Made by a program: the position numbers and the translations under genes | Shown: positions 16,958 to 29,458 of the stretch, piece after piece | Layout: every line of letters begins with the position of its first letter | Position numbering within the stretch: position 1 is the first letter of the stretch | The notes under the pieces: generated by a model | Database searches by the model: none | What the model was told of the DNA's origin: nothing | The model's input: only the letters and a program-made list of their open reading frames with translations | From: Albimonas pacifica | Lineage (GTDB): Bacteria > Pseudomonadota > Alphaproteobacteria > Rhodobacterales > Rhodobacteraceae | DNA length: 64,000 nucleotides | Assembly: GCF_900113695.1 (NCBI RefSeq) | Contig: NZ_FOQH01000004.1 | Location: forward strand, 496,001-560,000 | Reading direction: 5' to 3'

Positions 16958-18970
16958 TCATCGGCTTCCGAAGGCGGCGCGGACGCCGGCGTAGACGCCG
17001 AAGCCCGGCGTCGCCCGGCCGTAGGATTCCTGGTAGCGGCGGTCGAAGAGGTTCTCGACCCGCCCGAACAGCTCCACCTCCTCCGTCGCCCGCCAGGCGG
17101 CGGCGAGGTCGAAGACCACGTAGCCCGGGACCCGCCCGGCGGCCGAGACCGCGTCCCCCGAGGCGTAGCGCGCCACCGCCGTCAGCGAGACGTCCGCGTG
17201 GGGGAAGACCGTCGCCGCGGTCGTTCCCCGGTGGCGGGAGCGTCCGCGCCAGGCCCCCGTGACCCCGTCCCGCGACAGCAGCCAGGTGTAGCTCTGGCTC
17301 GCCTCCAGCCAGTCCAGCGGCGCCCAGGAGAGGCCGGTCTCCACCCCCTCGATCCGGGTCTCGCCGAACTGGACGTAGCCCGCGCCGCCGTCCGCCCGCG
17401 TGCCGAAGCCGATCTCGTTCTCGACCCGGTTGCGGAAGTAGGTCGCCTCCAGCGCCAGCCCCTGCCCGGCCCAGTGCAGGTCGAGGCCGATGTCCCAGCC
17501 CCGGCTCTCCTCGACCTCCAGCCGCCGGTCGCCGTAGGTGGGATCGAACAGCTGGTAGAGCCCCGGCGCCTTGGCGCCCGTGCCCCAGCTCGCCCGCAGC
17601 TTGCCGTCCAGCGCCTCGGTCAGCGGCGTGAACCAGGCGGCGGTGGCCCGCCAGGTGGCGAAGGTCCCGAAGCGGCTGTTGTCGTCCAGCCGGCCGGCGC
17701 CGGTCAGGGTCAGCCCCTCCAGCGGCTCCAGCGCCAGCTCGCCGAACAGCGAGTCGGTGGCGATCTCCGCCCCGAAGCCGCCGGTGTAGGCGGTGTGCTG
17801 GTCGGTGCGCTCGCGCTCCAGGTCCACGCCCGCGACCAGCGTCGCCTGCTCCACGGGGCGCAGGGCGAGGGTGTAGCCGAGGTTGGTCTTGGTCCCGTCG
17901 TAGACGTCCCCCGCAGGCCGCGACCAGGCGGTATGATACTCCCGCCGGGCGTTGTAGACCGAGGCCGAGGCCTGGTGCGTCAGCCGCCCCTCCAGCATCT
18001 CCCAGGTCAGCCGGCCGCCGAGGGCGTATTCGTCCTTGTCCACGTCGTCGAAGGAGTCCTGCGTCGCGTCGTCGTAGTCAAGGCGCGTCAGGCTCCAGAA
18101 CCCGCCCAGCGACAGCTCCGCCGCGTCGGTCAGGCGCAGGACGGCGCGCCCGCTCAGCCCCTTCGCCGCGTAGGCGTCGTCCTCGTCCGCGGGGCCCGTC
18201 GCGGTGCGCGGATCGACGATCGAGGGCCCGTCGAAGCGCCGCCCGAAGGCCGTCAGCCGCAGGTCCGCCCGGTCCGAGCCGTAGTGGAGCGAGGCGCCGC
18301 CGTCGACGGTCCCGTAGGGCCCGGCCTCGACCTCGACCGTCGCCAGCGTCCCGTCGCGCGGCGCGTGGCGGGTGACGATGTTGATCACCCCGCCGATGGC
18401 GTCGGAGCCGTAGAGCGAGCTCTGGTTGCCCCGCAGCACCTCGATCCGCTCGATGTCGAGCGAGGCGAGGTGGTCGAACTGGTAGGCGGTGGAGGTCGAG
18501 GACGGGTCGCCCAGCTCCATCCCGTCGATCAGCACCAGCACCTGGTCGCCGTCCGAGCCGCGGATCGAGACCGGGGTCCAGGCGCCGGGCCGGGTCTGGG
18601 CGATCTCCACCCCCGGCACGTCCTGCAGGACCTCGGCGACGGTGCGCGACTGCCGGCGCTCGATCTGCGCGCGCGTGACCACGGTGACCGCGCTGCCCAC
18701 GGCCGAGGCCGGCAGGCCGGCGCGCGAGGCGCTCTGCACCCGCACCGCCTCCAGCCGCACGGGCGCGTCGGGCTCGGCGGGGTCCAGGCCGGTCAGGACC
18801 TGCGCGCCGGCCGGCGCGGCGGCGACCAGGCCCGCCGCCGGCAGGGCGGGGACGACGGCGCGGACCAGGGCGGGGAAGAGCGCGCCGGCGAGGGCCCGGG
18901 ACAGGGCGCGGCGGGGCCGTCGTCGGCGGCGAGGGGCGGCGGGGACGGGCGGGACTGCGTCATGCGGCAA
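16958..18970 (-). CDS. btuB: TonB-dependent outer-membrane receptor, vitamin B12 type
   Basis: 670-residue TonB-dependent receptor. An Arg-rich signal peptide ends near APAGAQ. The plug follows, with VTVVTRAQIERRQ, VAEVLQDVPGV, SIRGSDGDQVLVLIDG, IEVLRGNQSSLYGSDAIGGV and INIVTR. A beta-barrel then runs to the C-terminus. Size, plug motifs and a cobalamin riboswitch 200 bp upstream fit BtuB. The start codon is TTG 18970 with GGAGAAG at good spacing; the nearby ATG at 18963 is out of frame. It is first in the btuB-F-C-D operon. Specificity is inferred mainly from the riboswitch. Confidence 0.92.
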   Translation of the reverse strand: MPHDAVPPVPAAPRRRRRPRRALSRALAGALFPALVRAVVPALPAAGLVAAAPAGAQVLTGLDPAEPDAPVRLEAVRVQSASRAGLPASAVGSAVTVVTRAQIERRQSRTVAEVLQDVPGVEIAQTRPGAWTPVSIRGSDGDQVLVLIDGMELGDPSSTSTAYQFDHLASLDIERIEVLRGNQSSLYGSDAIGGVINIVTRHAPRDGTLATVEVEAGPYGTVDGGASLHYGSDRADLRLTAFGRRFDGPSIVDPRTATGPADEDDAYAAKGLSGRAVLRLTDAAELSLGGFWSLTRLDYDDATQDSFDDVDKDEYALGGRLTWEMLEGRLTHQASASVYNARREYHTAWSRPAGDVYDGTKTNLGYTLALRPVEQATLVAGVDLERERTDQHTAYTGGFGAEIATDSLFGELALEPLEGLTLTGAGRLDDNSRFGTFATWRATAAWFTPLTEALDGKLRASWGTGAKAPGLYQLFDPTYGDRRLEVEESRGWDIGLDLHWAGQGLALEATYFRNRVENEIGFGTRADGGAGYVQFGETRIEGVETGLSWAPLDWLEASQSYTWLLSRDGVTGAWRGRSRHRGTTAATVFPHADVSLTAVARYASGDAVSAAGRVPGYVVFDLAAAWRATEEVELFGRVENLFDRRYQESYGRATPGFGVYAGVRAAFGSR

Positions 18971-19167
18971 GGTCGTCTTCTCCGGTCGTTCGGCCCGCGG
19001 GCCGGAAAACGCACGGAGGGCGGGACCGGGACGGCGCAGCGCCCCCGGGACCGACGAGACATGACTGTCGCAGGATGAGACCCATCCCGGCGCGCCCTCC
19101 AGACTTCAGGCGTCGCCGCGACGGCTTTCCGCCCCCTCGGCACATCCCGACCGTGGGGTGGGCGACA

Positions 19168-19344
19168 GCGACGGCAGGTCTCCTGACTCGGGTCTCGACG
19201 CGCGCTCCAGCCTTCCCGGACCTTCGGCCCAGTGGCGCGATGCGGAGCGCGCTCCTCCCTCACAGTTGCGGGCGCAGTCGCGGACTCGGCGTCCCTTGCG
19301 GGCGGCCTCACCGCGTTCCCTTTTCACCTCTTGCGAGGCACCGT
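19168..19344 (-). promoter_or_regulatory. Cobalamin riboswitch (B12 element) leading btuBFCD
   Basis: Read on the minus strand, the element runs GGTGCCTCGC, AAAAGGGAA, CGCGGTGA, CCCGCAACTGTGA, GCCACTGG, CCGGGAAGG and the B12 box GAGTCAGGAGACCTGCCG, all in the order of the adenosylcobalamin riboswitch class. The leader from the B12 box to the btuB start is about 200 nt. Expected behaviour is repression of the uptake operon when cobalamin is plentiful. Confidence 0.96.
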
Positions 19345-19585
19345 CGCCCCCCGCTTAGCCCGCGCCCGCAGCCCCGCGCAAGCGCCCTGTCGCCCCCCTG
19401 CCGCGACGTCCTGCGGGGCCGCCGAACGGCCCGCCGCGCCACGCGAAACGGCCCGGCGCGGAGGCGGTCCGACCGGGCAGGAATGTCCAGGAAAAGCGCC
19501 GCAGCCCAGAGAGTTGGGCGGTCCGCCGCGCCCCGCCGACGGTCTCGCGCACGAGGGTCGGTCAGGGGGCTTGGCGGGGATCCCG

Positions 19586-19657
19586 GCGTCGGGGTCGGCG
19601 GGCGGGCGCCTCCCGCGCCGCAGGCGCGGGACAGAGCCGCTCCGCCGACCCCGACGC
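19586..19657 (-). terminator. Nested hairpin immediately after metH
   Basis: A perfect 16-bp outer stem (19586-19601 with 19642-19657) encloses an 8-bp hairpin (19612-19619 with 19623-19630). It abuts the metH stop at 19658. There is no U-tract, so it may terminate by structure, protect the 3' end or be Rho-assisted. The region 19345-19585 upstream of the riboswitch shows no gene and should hold the btuB promoter. Confidence 0.5.
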
Positions 19658-23432
<3,775 letters not shown>

Positions 23433-23522
23433 CTCGGTCCTTCCTGGCATCCGGGCGCGCCACGCCCGACGGGTCCCGCCGCGGGGGGCGGGGGAGTCGG
23501 GGGACTGATAGGGCTGGTCATC

Positions 23523-23569
23523 GATGAAGGGAAATGGCAATTCTTTCATCTCGAATGACAGGATGTCAT
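23523..23569. promoter_or_regulatory. Dyads between methionine synthase and metR
   Basis: The divergent intergenic region holds an imperfect dyad, GATGAA (23523-23528) with TTCATC (23545-23550), and a perfect palindrome ATGACA-GGA-TGTCAT (23555-23569) touching the metR start. These are candidate sites for the LysR-type regulator, which in this family binds TGAA/TTCA-type dyads. Confidence 0.5.
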
Positions 23570-23572
23570 GCC

Positions 23573-24466
23573 ATGCTCGACCGCCAGCACCTCGCCATCC
23601 TGCGCGAGGTCGACCGCCAGGGGGGCGTCACCGCCGCCGCCGATCGTCTCAACCTGACCCAGTCCGCCGTCAGCCACGCCATGCGCCGGCTGGAGAAGGA
23701 GCTCGAGGTCCCCCTGTGGGAGCGCGACGGCCGCCGCCTGCGCCTGACCCGCGCCGGCCGCCGCCTGCTGGCGCTGGCCAACCGGGTGCTGCCGCAGATC
23801 GAGCAGGCCGAGGCCGAGATCGCCGACTACGCGCTCGGCCGCCGGGGCGAGCTGCGCATCGGGATGGAGTGCCACCCCTGCTACCGCTGGCTGCTGCGGG
23901 TGGTGGAGCCGTTCCTCTCGGCCTGGCCCGACGTCGACCTGGACGTGAAGCAGGCCTTCCAGTTCGGGGGCCTGGGCGCGCTGCTGGGCCACGAGATCGA
24001 CCTGCTGATCACCCCCGACCCGGTGGAGCGACCGGCCCTGACCTGGACCCCGGTCTTCGACTACGAGCTGGTGCTGGCGGTGGCCGCCGACCACCGCCTC
24101 GCCGGCCGGACCGAGGCGACGCCCGAGGACCTGGAGCGCGAGCTGCTGATCACCTACCCCGTCGAGACCGAGCGCCTCGACGTGTTCACCCGTTTCCTGC
24201 TGCCCGCACGCCGCCTGCCTCGCGCTCACCGCGCCGTGGAGACGACGGACGTGATGCTGCAGATGGTGGCGGCCGGGCGCGGCGTGGCCCCGCTGCCCGA
24301 CTGGCTGCTGGCCGAGTCCTCGCTGCCGCTCGTGCCCCTGCGGCTCGGCCCGACGGGCATCGCCAAGTCGATCCATGTCGGCCAGCGCCGCGACGACGCG
24401 GGCGTCGAGTTCCTCGGCGGCTTCATGGAGATCGCGCGGGGCGTCGCGGCGGCGCCGGCGTCCTGA
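23573..24466 (+). CDS. metR: LysR-family regulator, MetR-like
   Basis: 297-residue LysR-type regulator. The winged helix is at residues 2-60 ([33 protein letters not shown]), followed by a periplasmic-binding-like effector domain. [18 protein letters not shown] and the region [19 protein letters not shown] are MetR-like features; MetR uses homocysteine as effector. ATG 23573 gives the normal LysR N-terminus; ATG 23555 upstream is possible. It is divergent from the split methionine synthase operon, the usual metR arrangement, so it probably activates that operon. Confidence 0.9.
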   Translation: MLDRQHLAILREVDRQGGVTAAADRLNLTQSAVSHAMRRLEKELEVPLWERDGRRLRLTRAGRRLLALANRVLPQIEQAEAEIADYALGRRGELRIGMECHPCYRWLLRVVEPFLSAWPDVDLDVKQAFQFGGLGALLGHEIDLLITPDPVERPALTWTPVFDYELVLAVAADHRLAGRTEATPEDLERELLITYPVETERLDVFTRFLLPARRLPRAHRAVETTDVMLQMVAAGRGVAPLPDWLLAESSLPLVPLRLGPTGIAKSIHVGQRRDDAGVEFLGGFMEIARGVAAAPAS

Positions 24467-24524
24467 GCCGGGCCCCCTGCGCCCCCGCGCGCCGGTTGAC
24501 CCCCGCCCCCCGGCGCCGCACTCT

Positions 24525-24715
24525 GACCGGGTCGGTTCCCGCAAGGGATCAAGAGGGAATCCGGTGCGCCCCGGGGGGAGACCCCGCCAGGCAAGTCCGG
24601 AGCTGACCCCGCAACTGTAGGCGGAGAGCGTCCCCCGATCGCGCCACTGGAGGCCCCAGGCCCCCGGGAAGGCCGGCGGGACGCGGAGACCCGCGAGCCA
24701 GGAGACCTGCCGACG
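24525..24715 (+). promoter_or_regulatory. Second cobalamin riboswitch
   Basis: The plus strand shows GGTTCCCGC, AAGAGGGAATCCGGTG, CCCCGCAACTGTAGG, GCGCCACTGG, CCGGGAAGGCCGG and the B12 box GCGAGCCAGGAGACCTGCC in canonical order. A self-complementary stretch CGGGGCGCCCCG (24737-24748) lies just before the ribosome site of the small downstream gene and may be the expression platform. Confidence 0.95.
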
Positions 24716-24763
24716 CCGTGAAACCCCTTTCCCGGGCGGGGCGCCCCGGAGATGGAGGACGCC

Positions 24764-25192
24764 ATGACCGACTCCCATCGTCCCACCGGCGACGCGCCGG
24801 CCCCGGAGGCGACCCTGCGCGATGGGACCCCCGCCGCGGCCGGCCCTTGCTCGCGCCCCTCGCTGCGCCTGATCCAGGGCGGCCGCGCCGCCGCGGCCCC
24901 GCCCGCGCGCGCCGCCGGCCGCGCCGCTTGCGACCTCTCGCCCTCGCCGTCCGCCCCGCGCCGCCGCCGCCGTCGTCGCCCCGCTCCTCCGCCCGAGGTC
25001 GAGCCCGAGGATCTGGCGGACGCCGCCCTGCTCCTGCTGACCTCGGTGCGCGAGGCGCAGGACGCCCGCCGCGTCATCGAGCGTCTCTCGGCGGAGGTGG
25101 ACGCGGACGCGCTCGAGGCGATGCTCGAGGCCGTCGCCGCCCGCCTCGCCCTGCTCGCCCGCGCCGCCCACGCCCGCCCCCGCCCTGTCTGA
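24764..25192 (+). CDS. Small protein of unknown function under a cobalamin riboswitch
   Basis: 142 residues, not recognised. The N-terminal half is low complexity (Ala/Pro/Arg, with a run of basic residues at about 66-72). The C-terminal half (about 78-134) is acidic and helical, with EPEDLADAALLLLTSVREAQ and LEAMLEAVAARLALLA, which could form a helical hairpin. There is no signal peptide or membrane segment and no CbtA, CbtB or CobW motif. ATG 24764 has GGAGG at 5 bp; an in-frame ATG at 24752 overlaps that site. It is the only gene directly behind the riboswitch. It might be a remnant of a longer operon or a genuine B12-responsive protein. Confidence 0.55.
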   Translation: MTDSHRPTGDAPAPEATLRDGTPAAAGPCSRPSLRLIQGGRAAAAPPARAAGRAACDLSPSPSAPRRRRRRRPAPPPEVEPEDLADAALLLLTSVREAQDARRVIERLSAEVDADALEAMLEAVAARLALLARAAHARPRPV

Positions 25193-25932
25193 GCGAACGC
25201 CGGCGGCCCGAAGCGACCGGCGCGGCGCGAAAGCGCCGCGCGGCGGTCGCCCAGGGGGTGCGGAGCGGAGACGATGTCGGAACGGAAGGGCTCTGGCTGG
25301 GGCGGAGAAGTTACAAGTTAAGTAACTGATTTAAAAATATTTTAGATCCTGGGACATTGGATCAGATCGGTTTCTGCGAGAGTCGTCGATGGTGCGGCGA
25401 ACTGGCCGCCGATGGCGCCACGACATGGCGCCGGTTCGGTCCGGCCACAGGGCTTGTTCAACCGCAAGTTCGTTGCCTCGCATGGCTGATCAAGCGTCGC
25501 CCGCACGCTCGGCGCCGGGGGGGCGCCCGTCGGTCCGATTCCGCTCCGGCAGGATCGTCGCTTGAAGCCGCCGTGCCCGGAAGCAGTGCTCGTGAACACG
25601 ACCGGCCGCCGCCACGAACACGTCCTCAAGGCGTCGGGACCGACGCTGGCGATGGCAGGTCATCTTTCCGAGAACGCCTCGACCTCCGTCCGATGGTCGT
25701 GGAGGGCCGGCCCAGGGCGAGTCCTTCGGGCGGCCGGCCGGCTGGACCTCGCTTCAGTTTCGGTGGGCGCCGCCGTTCCACAGCCGGGCGGCTTTCGCGC
25801 CTCGCGGCGATCGATCCTGGCCGGGCGCCGGCTCCCATGTTGGCCGAATGAGCTTGGGCGCGCCGTTCGGGCAGGGCGCAATATCCAGTTGCTCGGACGG
25901 AAAATTCCAGCATAGTCAAAACAACTTTGACA
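25193..25932. other. 740-bp region without a recognisable gene, with an AT-rich island
   Basis: No frame here looks like a real protein, although short open frames exist on both strands. At 25310-25345 the base composition drops sharply to AT-rich, beginning with the dyad GTTAC-AAGTTAA-GTAAC (25310-25326) and continuing TGATTTAAAAATATTTTAG. It separates the B12 block from the catabolic block and may contain remnants of an inserted element, but no transposase is identifiable. Confidence 0.6.
25915..25931. promoter_or_regulatory. Inverted repeat GTCAAA-N5-TTTGAC before the flavoprotein operon
   Basis: A perfect 6-5-6 dyad ends one base before the ATG at 25933, overlapping where a ribosome site would be. 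It is a likely operator for the operon, perhaps bound by the IclR-family regulator encoded as its fourth gene. Confidence 0.5.
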
Positions 25933-27663
25933 ATGTTGAGAATCATGCCGCCGGGAAGCGATCCGACCGAGACCTTCGACCTGATCGTGCTGGGCAGCGG
26001 CGCGGCGGGGCTGACGGCCGCGCTGACCGCCGCGCTCGAGGGCGGGTCCGTCCTGGTGGTCGAGCATGCCGCGGTCTGGGGCGGGACGACGGCGCGCTCC
26101 TCGGGGACGGTCTGGATTCCGGACAACCGGGCGATGCGCGCGGCGGGGCGCGACGACCGCGATGCGGCCGAGGCCTATCTGGACGGTCTGGTCGGCGACC
26201 TGGCCCCGCGGGAGATGCGGCGCGCCTTTCTGGACGCGGCGCCGGCGATGGAGGCGGACCTGACGGCGCGGAGCGGGCTGGCGCTGAGCCCGATGCCGGC
26301 TGCGCCGGACTATCGCCAGGACGTTCCGGGCGCGGCCGAGGGCTGGCGGGCGATGGCGCCCGGCGCCTTCGACGGACGGCGGCTGGGGCCCGATTTCGCG
26401 ACCATGGCGGCGCCCCTGCCCGAGCTGATGCTGTTCGGAGGCATGATGCTCACACGGCCCGAGGCGGCGCGGCTGGTCCGGGCGGACCGTTCGATCTCCG
26501 CAGCGTTGCACGGAGCCCGGCTGACCGCGCGATTTCTTGCGGACAGGGCGACGGGCCACGCCCGCGGCACGCGGCTGGTGCTGGGCAATGCGCTGGCCGC
26601 GCATCTGTTTCACGCGGCGCGCGTGCGCGGGGTCACGCTGCGCACCGGCGTAGAGACGCTCGGCCTTCTGCGCGAGGGCGGCGCGGTCGTCGGCGTCGCG
26701 GTGCGCGACGGCGCGGGCGAGCGGCGGATCCTCGCCCGTCGAGGTGTGGTTCTGGCAGGCGGCGGCTTTCCTGCCAGTCCAGAATGGCGCGCGCGGGAGC
26801 TGCCGAACCCGACGCCCGAGTGGACCCCGGCCGCGCCCGGCGCGGTGGGGCGGACGATCGAGCTGGGGCTGGAGGCCGGCGGCGCGCTGGGGCCGGCGGG
26901 GCGGGACAACGCGCTGTGGTTCCCTTCCTCGATCCGGCGGCGGGCGGACGGCTCGACCGCGGTCTATCCGCATATCGTGCTGGATCGCTCGAAGCCGGGG
27001 GGGATCGCGGTCGACGCCTCTGGGCGGCGCTTCGTGAACGAGGCGGTCAGCTACCACGAGTTCGTGCGGGCGATGTACGCGGCGAACTCGGAGCGCGCCT
27101 CGGTCCCGGCCTGGCTGGTCTGTGGGCGCGAGTTCATCCGCCGCTACGGCCTGGGGCTGATCCGGCCGCGGCCGCCCTCGCTGCGGGCCTGCCTGGCGGA
27201 CGGCTATCTGATCGAGGGGCGCGACGCGCGGGACCTGGCGAAGCGCGCCGGCATCGACCCCGAGGGACTGGCGGCGACGCTGGGCGCCTTCGACGCCGCG
27301 GCCGCGCGCGGCGAGGATCCGGAATTCGGGCGCGGAAGCACGATCTACGATCGCTCGAACGGCGATCCGGAGCATGGGCCGAACCCCTGCCTGGGGCCGG
27401 TGGGGGCGGGGCCGCTCTATGCCGTGAAGCTGTGGCCGACGCCCCTGGGGACCAGCCGGGGGTTGGCCACGGATGTCGCGGGGCGGGCGCTGGACGGGGC
27501 CGGGGCGCCGATTCCGGGCCTCTATGTCTGCGGCAACGACATGCAGTCGGCCTTCGGCGGCGAATATCCCGGCGCGGGCGCGCAGCTGGGGCAGGGAATG
27601 ACCTTCGGCTGGCTGGCCGCGCGCCACGCCATGACCGGGGGCGCAACGGGAGGGAAGACATGA
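25933..27663 (+). CDS. FAD-dependent oxidoreductase, fumarate reductase/ketosteroid dehydrogenase-like
   Basis: 576-residue flavoprotein of the FAD_binding_2 family, which covers flavocytochrome c fumarate reductases, 3-ketosteroid dehydrogenases and urocanate reductase-like enzymes. The dinucleotide motif VLGSGAAGLTAA lies near residues 20-31, followed by GGTTARSSGTVWIP. Conserved C-terminal blocks are KLWPTPLGTSRGLATD and GLYVCGNDMQSAFGGEYPGAGAQLG. No haem motif or signal peptide. The start is uncertain: TTG 25927, ATG 25933 and ATG 25945 are all in frame with poor ribosome sites. It overlaps the next gene by 4 bp. Likely dehydrogenates or reduces a carboxylated substrate; the substrate is unknown. 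Confidence 0.85.
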   Translation: MLRIMPPGSDPTETFDLIVLGSGAAGLTAALTAALEGGSVLVVEHAAVWGGTTARSSGTVWIPDNRAMRAAGRDDRDAAEAYLDGLVGDLAPREMRRAFLDAAPAMEADLTARSGLALSPMPAAPDYRQDVPGAAEGWRAMAPGAFDGRRLGPDFATMAAPLPELMLFGGMMLTRPEAARLVRADRSISAALHGARLTARFLADRATGHARGTRLVLGNALAAHLFHAARVRGVTLRTGVETLGLLREGGAVVGVAVRDGAGERRILARRGVVLAGGGFPASPEWRARELPNPTPEWTPAAPGAVGRTIELGLEAGGALGPAGRDNALWFPSSIRRRADGSTAVYPHIVLDRSKPGGIAVDASGRRFVNEAVSYHEFVRAMYAANSERASVPAWLVCGREFIRRYGLGLIRPRPPSLRACLADGYLIEGRDARDLAKRAGIDPEGLAATLGAFDAAAARGEDPEFGRGSTIYDRSNGDPEHGPNPCLGPVGAGPLYAVKLWPTPLGTSRGLATDVAGRALDGAGAPIPGLYVCGNDMQSAFGGEYPGAGAQLGQGMTFGWLAARHAMTGGATGGKT

Positions 27664-29438
27664 CCAGGACAGGCGGCGAGATCATCGTCGAGGGGCTGCT
27701 GCGCGAAGGCATCGACCATGTCTTCGGCATCTGCGGACATGGCAACGTCGGGTTGCTGGACCCGCTCTACGAACGGCGGGACGAGATCGCCTTCATCTCG
27801 CCCCGGCACGAGCAGACGGCGGTGCACATGGCCGACGGCTTCTTCCGGGTCAGCCACAGGCCGGCGGCGACGCTGACCTCGACCGGGCCGGGGTCGTGCA
27901 ACCAGGTGATGGGGCTGGCGGTGGCGCAGACCGACAGCTCGGCCGTGTTCTCGATCACCGCCAACGTGCCGACCCAGCAGTTCAACCGCGGACCCTTCCA
28001 GGAGCTGAACCAGCACGGGCAGGCCGACTTCGACGCGGTGATCAAGCCGGTGGTGAAACGCAGCTTCCAGCCCTCGCGCGTCGAGATGCTGCCGCTGGCG
28101 ATCCGCCAGGCGGCGCAGGCGATGACCACCGGCCGCCCCGGCCCGGTGAACCTGGACGTGCCCTACAACCTGTTCGTCGAGGAATCGGACGTCGCCGACG
28201 AGGCGCCCGGCGCGGCCTTCGGCGCGCGGCGCTCGGGCGCCGACCCTGCGGACGTGGCCGCGGCCGCGGACCGGCTGCTGGCCGCCGAGCGCCCGGTCCT
28301 GTTCATCGGCCACGGCGTCGCCCTGTCGGGCGCATCCGAGGAACTGACGGCGTTGGCCCATCGCCTGGGCGTGCCGGTGATCTCGAGCCCCAACGGCATG
28401 GGCTGCCTGGACATGGAGGACCCGCTGTCGCTGGGCTTCATCGGCCGCAACGGCGCCTACCAGGCGAACCAGGCGGGGCGGCATGCGGACCTGGTGCTGG
28501 CGGTGGGGGTGCGGTTCGACGACCGCTCGGCCTCGTCCTGGAAGCCGGGCTATTCGTGGAACTTCCCGGCGACGACCCTGATCCACGTGGACGTGGATCA
28601 TGCCGAGATGGGGCGGAACTACGCCCCCGACCTCGCCATCCTGGCCGATGCCCGCACCTTCCTGCGCCAGCTGCTGGCCGGGATCGAGACCCGCGCCGTC
28701 CCCCCGGGACCCGAGCGGCTGACGGCCTGGAAGGCCGACATCGCCGGCTGGCGGGCGGAATGGGAACGATTCGTGGCGCCCGGCTTCGCCGAGCACGCCT
28801 CGCCGATCCGGCCAGAGCGGATCGTCGCCGACTGCCAGAAGGTGCTGCCGGCGGACGCCATCCTCAGCCTCGACAGCGGGGTGCACCACAACTGGTACAT
28901 GCAGTTCTGGAAGGCCCGCGGCCCGCGCTCGATGCTCAACACCTGGGGGTATTCGGGGATGGGGTTCGGGCCGTCCTCGATCCTTGGCGCGAAGCTGGCG
29001 GCGCCGGATCGGGTCTGCGTCTCGGTCTGCGGGGACGGGGGCTTCACGATGGTGCCGCATGTGCTGTGCACGGCGGTGGAATACTCGATCCCCGTGGTCT
29101 GGGTGGTGTGGAACAACTTCGCCTGGGGCGCGATCCGGGACCTTCAATACGGCTACTTCGGCGGCCGCGAATACCGCACCGCCTTCTACAACGGCGACAA
29201 CAACCAGCCCTACAACCCCGACTTCGCCGCCTGGGCGAAGGCCGCGGGCGTGGCCGGGTTCACCGTCACCCGCTCCCAGGACTTCGCGGCGACGCTCGAG
29301 GAGGCGGTCCGCCTGAACCGCCCCGCCCTGATCGACGTGCATGTGGACGCCGACGTGCGCCCCCCCGCGACCGGCACATGGGAGCTGCCGCCCCTGACGC
29401 CCAAGGAGCCCGCCTTCGGCGGCCCGTGGCGGCCCTGA
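27660..29438 (+). CDS. Thiamine-diphosphate-dependent enzyme, acetolactate synthase/decarboxylase family
   Basis: 592-residue ThDP enzyme with the three-domain POX/ALS fold. The catalytic Glu51 is in SPRHEQTAVHMADGF. The central domain has VLFIGHGVALSG. The cofactor motif begins CGDGGFTMVPHVLCTAVEYS and ends at WNN, the GDG-NN pattern. ATG 27660 overlaps the flavoprotein stop (ATGA), so the two are coupled. The family includes acetolactate synthases, benzoylformate decarboxylases and sulfoacetaldehyde acetyltransferase; this sequence does not decide between them. With the ALDH downstream, decarboxylation of a 2-oxo acid is plausible but inferred. Confidence 0.9.
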   Translation: MTRTGGEIIVEGLLREGIDHVFGICGHGNVGLLDPLYERRDEIAFISPRHEQTAVHMADGFFRVSHRPAATLTSTGPGSCNQVMGLAVAQTDSSAVFSITANVPTQQFNRGPFQELNQHGQADFDAVIKPVVKRSFQPSRVEMLPLAIRQAAQAMTTGRPGPVNLDVPYNLFVEESDVADEAPGAAFGARRSGADPADVAAAADRLLAAERPVLFIGHGVALSGASEELTALAHRLGVPVISSPNGMGCLDMEDPLSLGFIGRNGAYQANQAGRHADLVLAVGVRFDDRSASSWKPGYSWNFPATTLIHVDVDHAEMGRNYAPDLAILADARTFLRQLLAGIETRAVPPGPERLTAWKADIAGWRAEWERFVAPGFAEHASPIRPERIVADCQKVLPADAILSLDSGVHHNWYMQFWKARGPRSMLNTWGYSGMGFGPSSILGAKLAAPDRVCVSVCGDGGFTMVPHVLCTAVEYSIPVVWVVWNNFAWGAIRDLQYGYFGGREYRTAFYNGDNNQPYNPDFAAWAKAAGVAGFTVTRSQDFAATLEEAVRLNRPALIDVHVDADVRPPATGTWELPPLTPKEPAFGGPWRP

Positions 29439-29458
29439 AAAGACCAAGGGAGGAACCG

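Noticed and set aside
24218-25171. Long minus-strand frames across the second riboswitch
   Set aside because: They are antisense to metR, the riboswitch and the small downstream gene. The riboswitch is well supported on the plus strand.
25342-25851. Open frames on both strands in the gene-free region
   Set aside because: No recognisable motif, no ribosome site and low-complexity composition. Too weak to call a gene or a transposase remnant.
25848-29438. 1196-codon reading of the ThDP enzyme with a long N-terminal extension
   Set aside because: The extension overlaps the flavoprotein in another frame and has no domain. The enzyme starts at ATG 27660, coupled to the flavoprotein stop.
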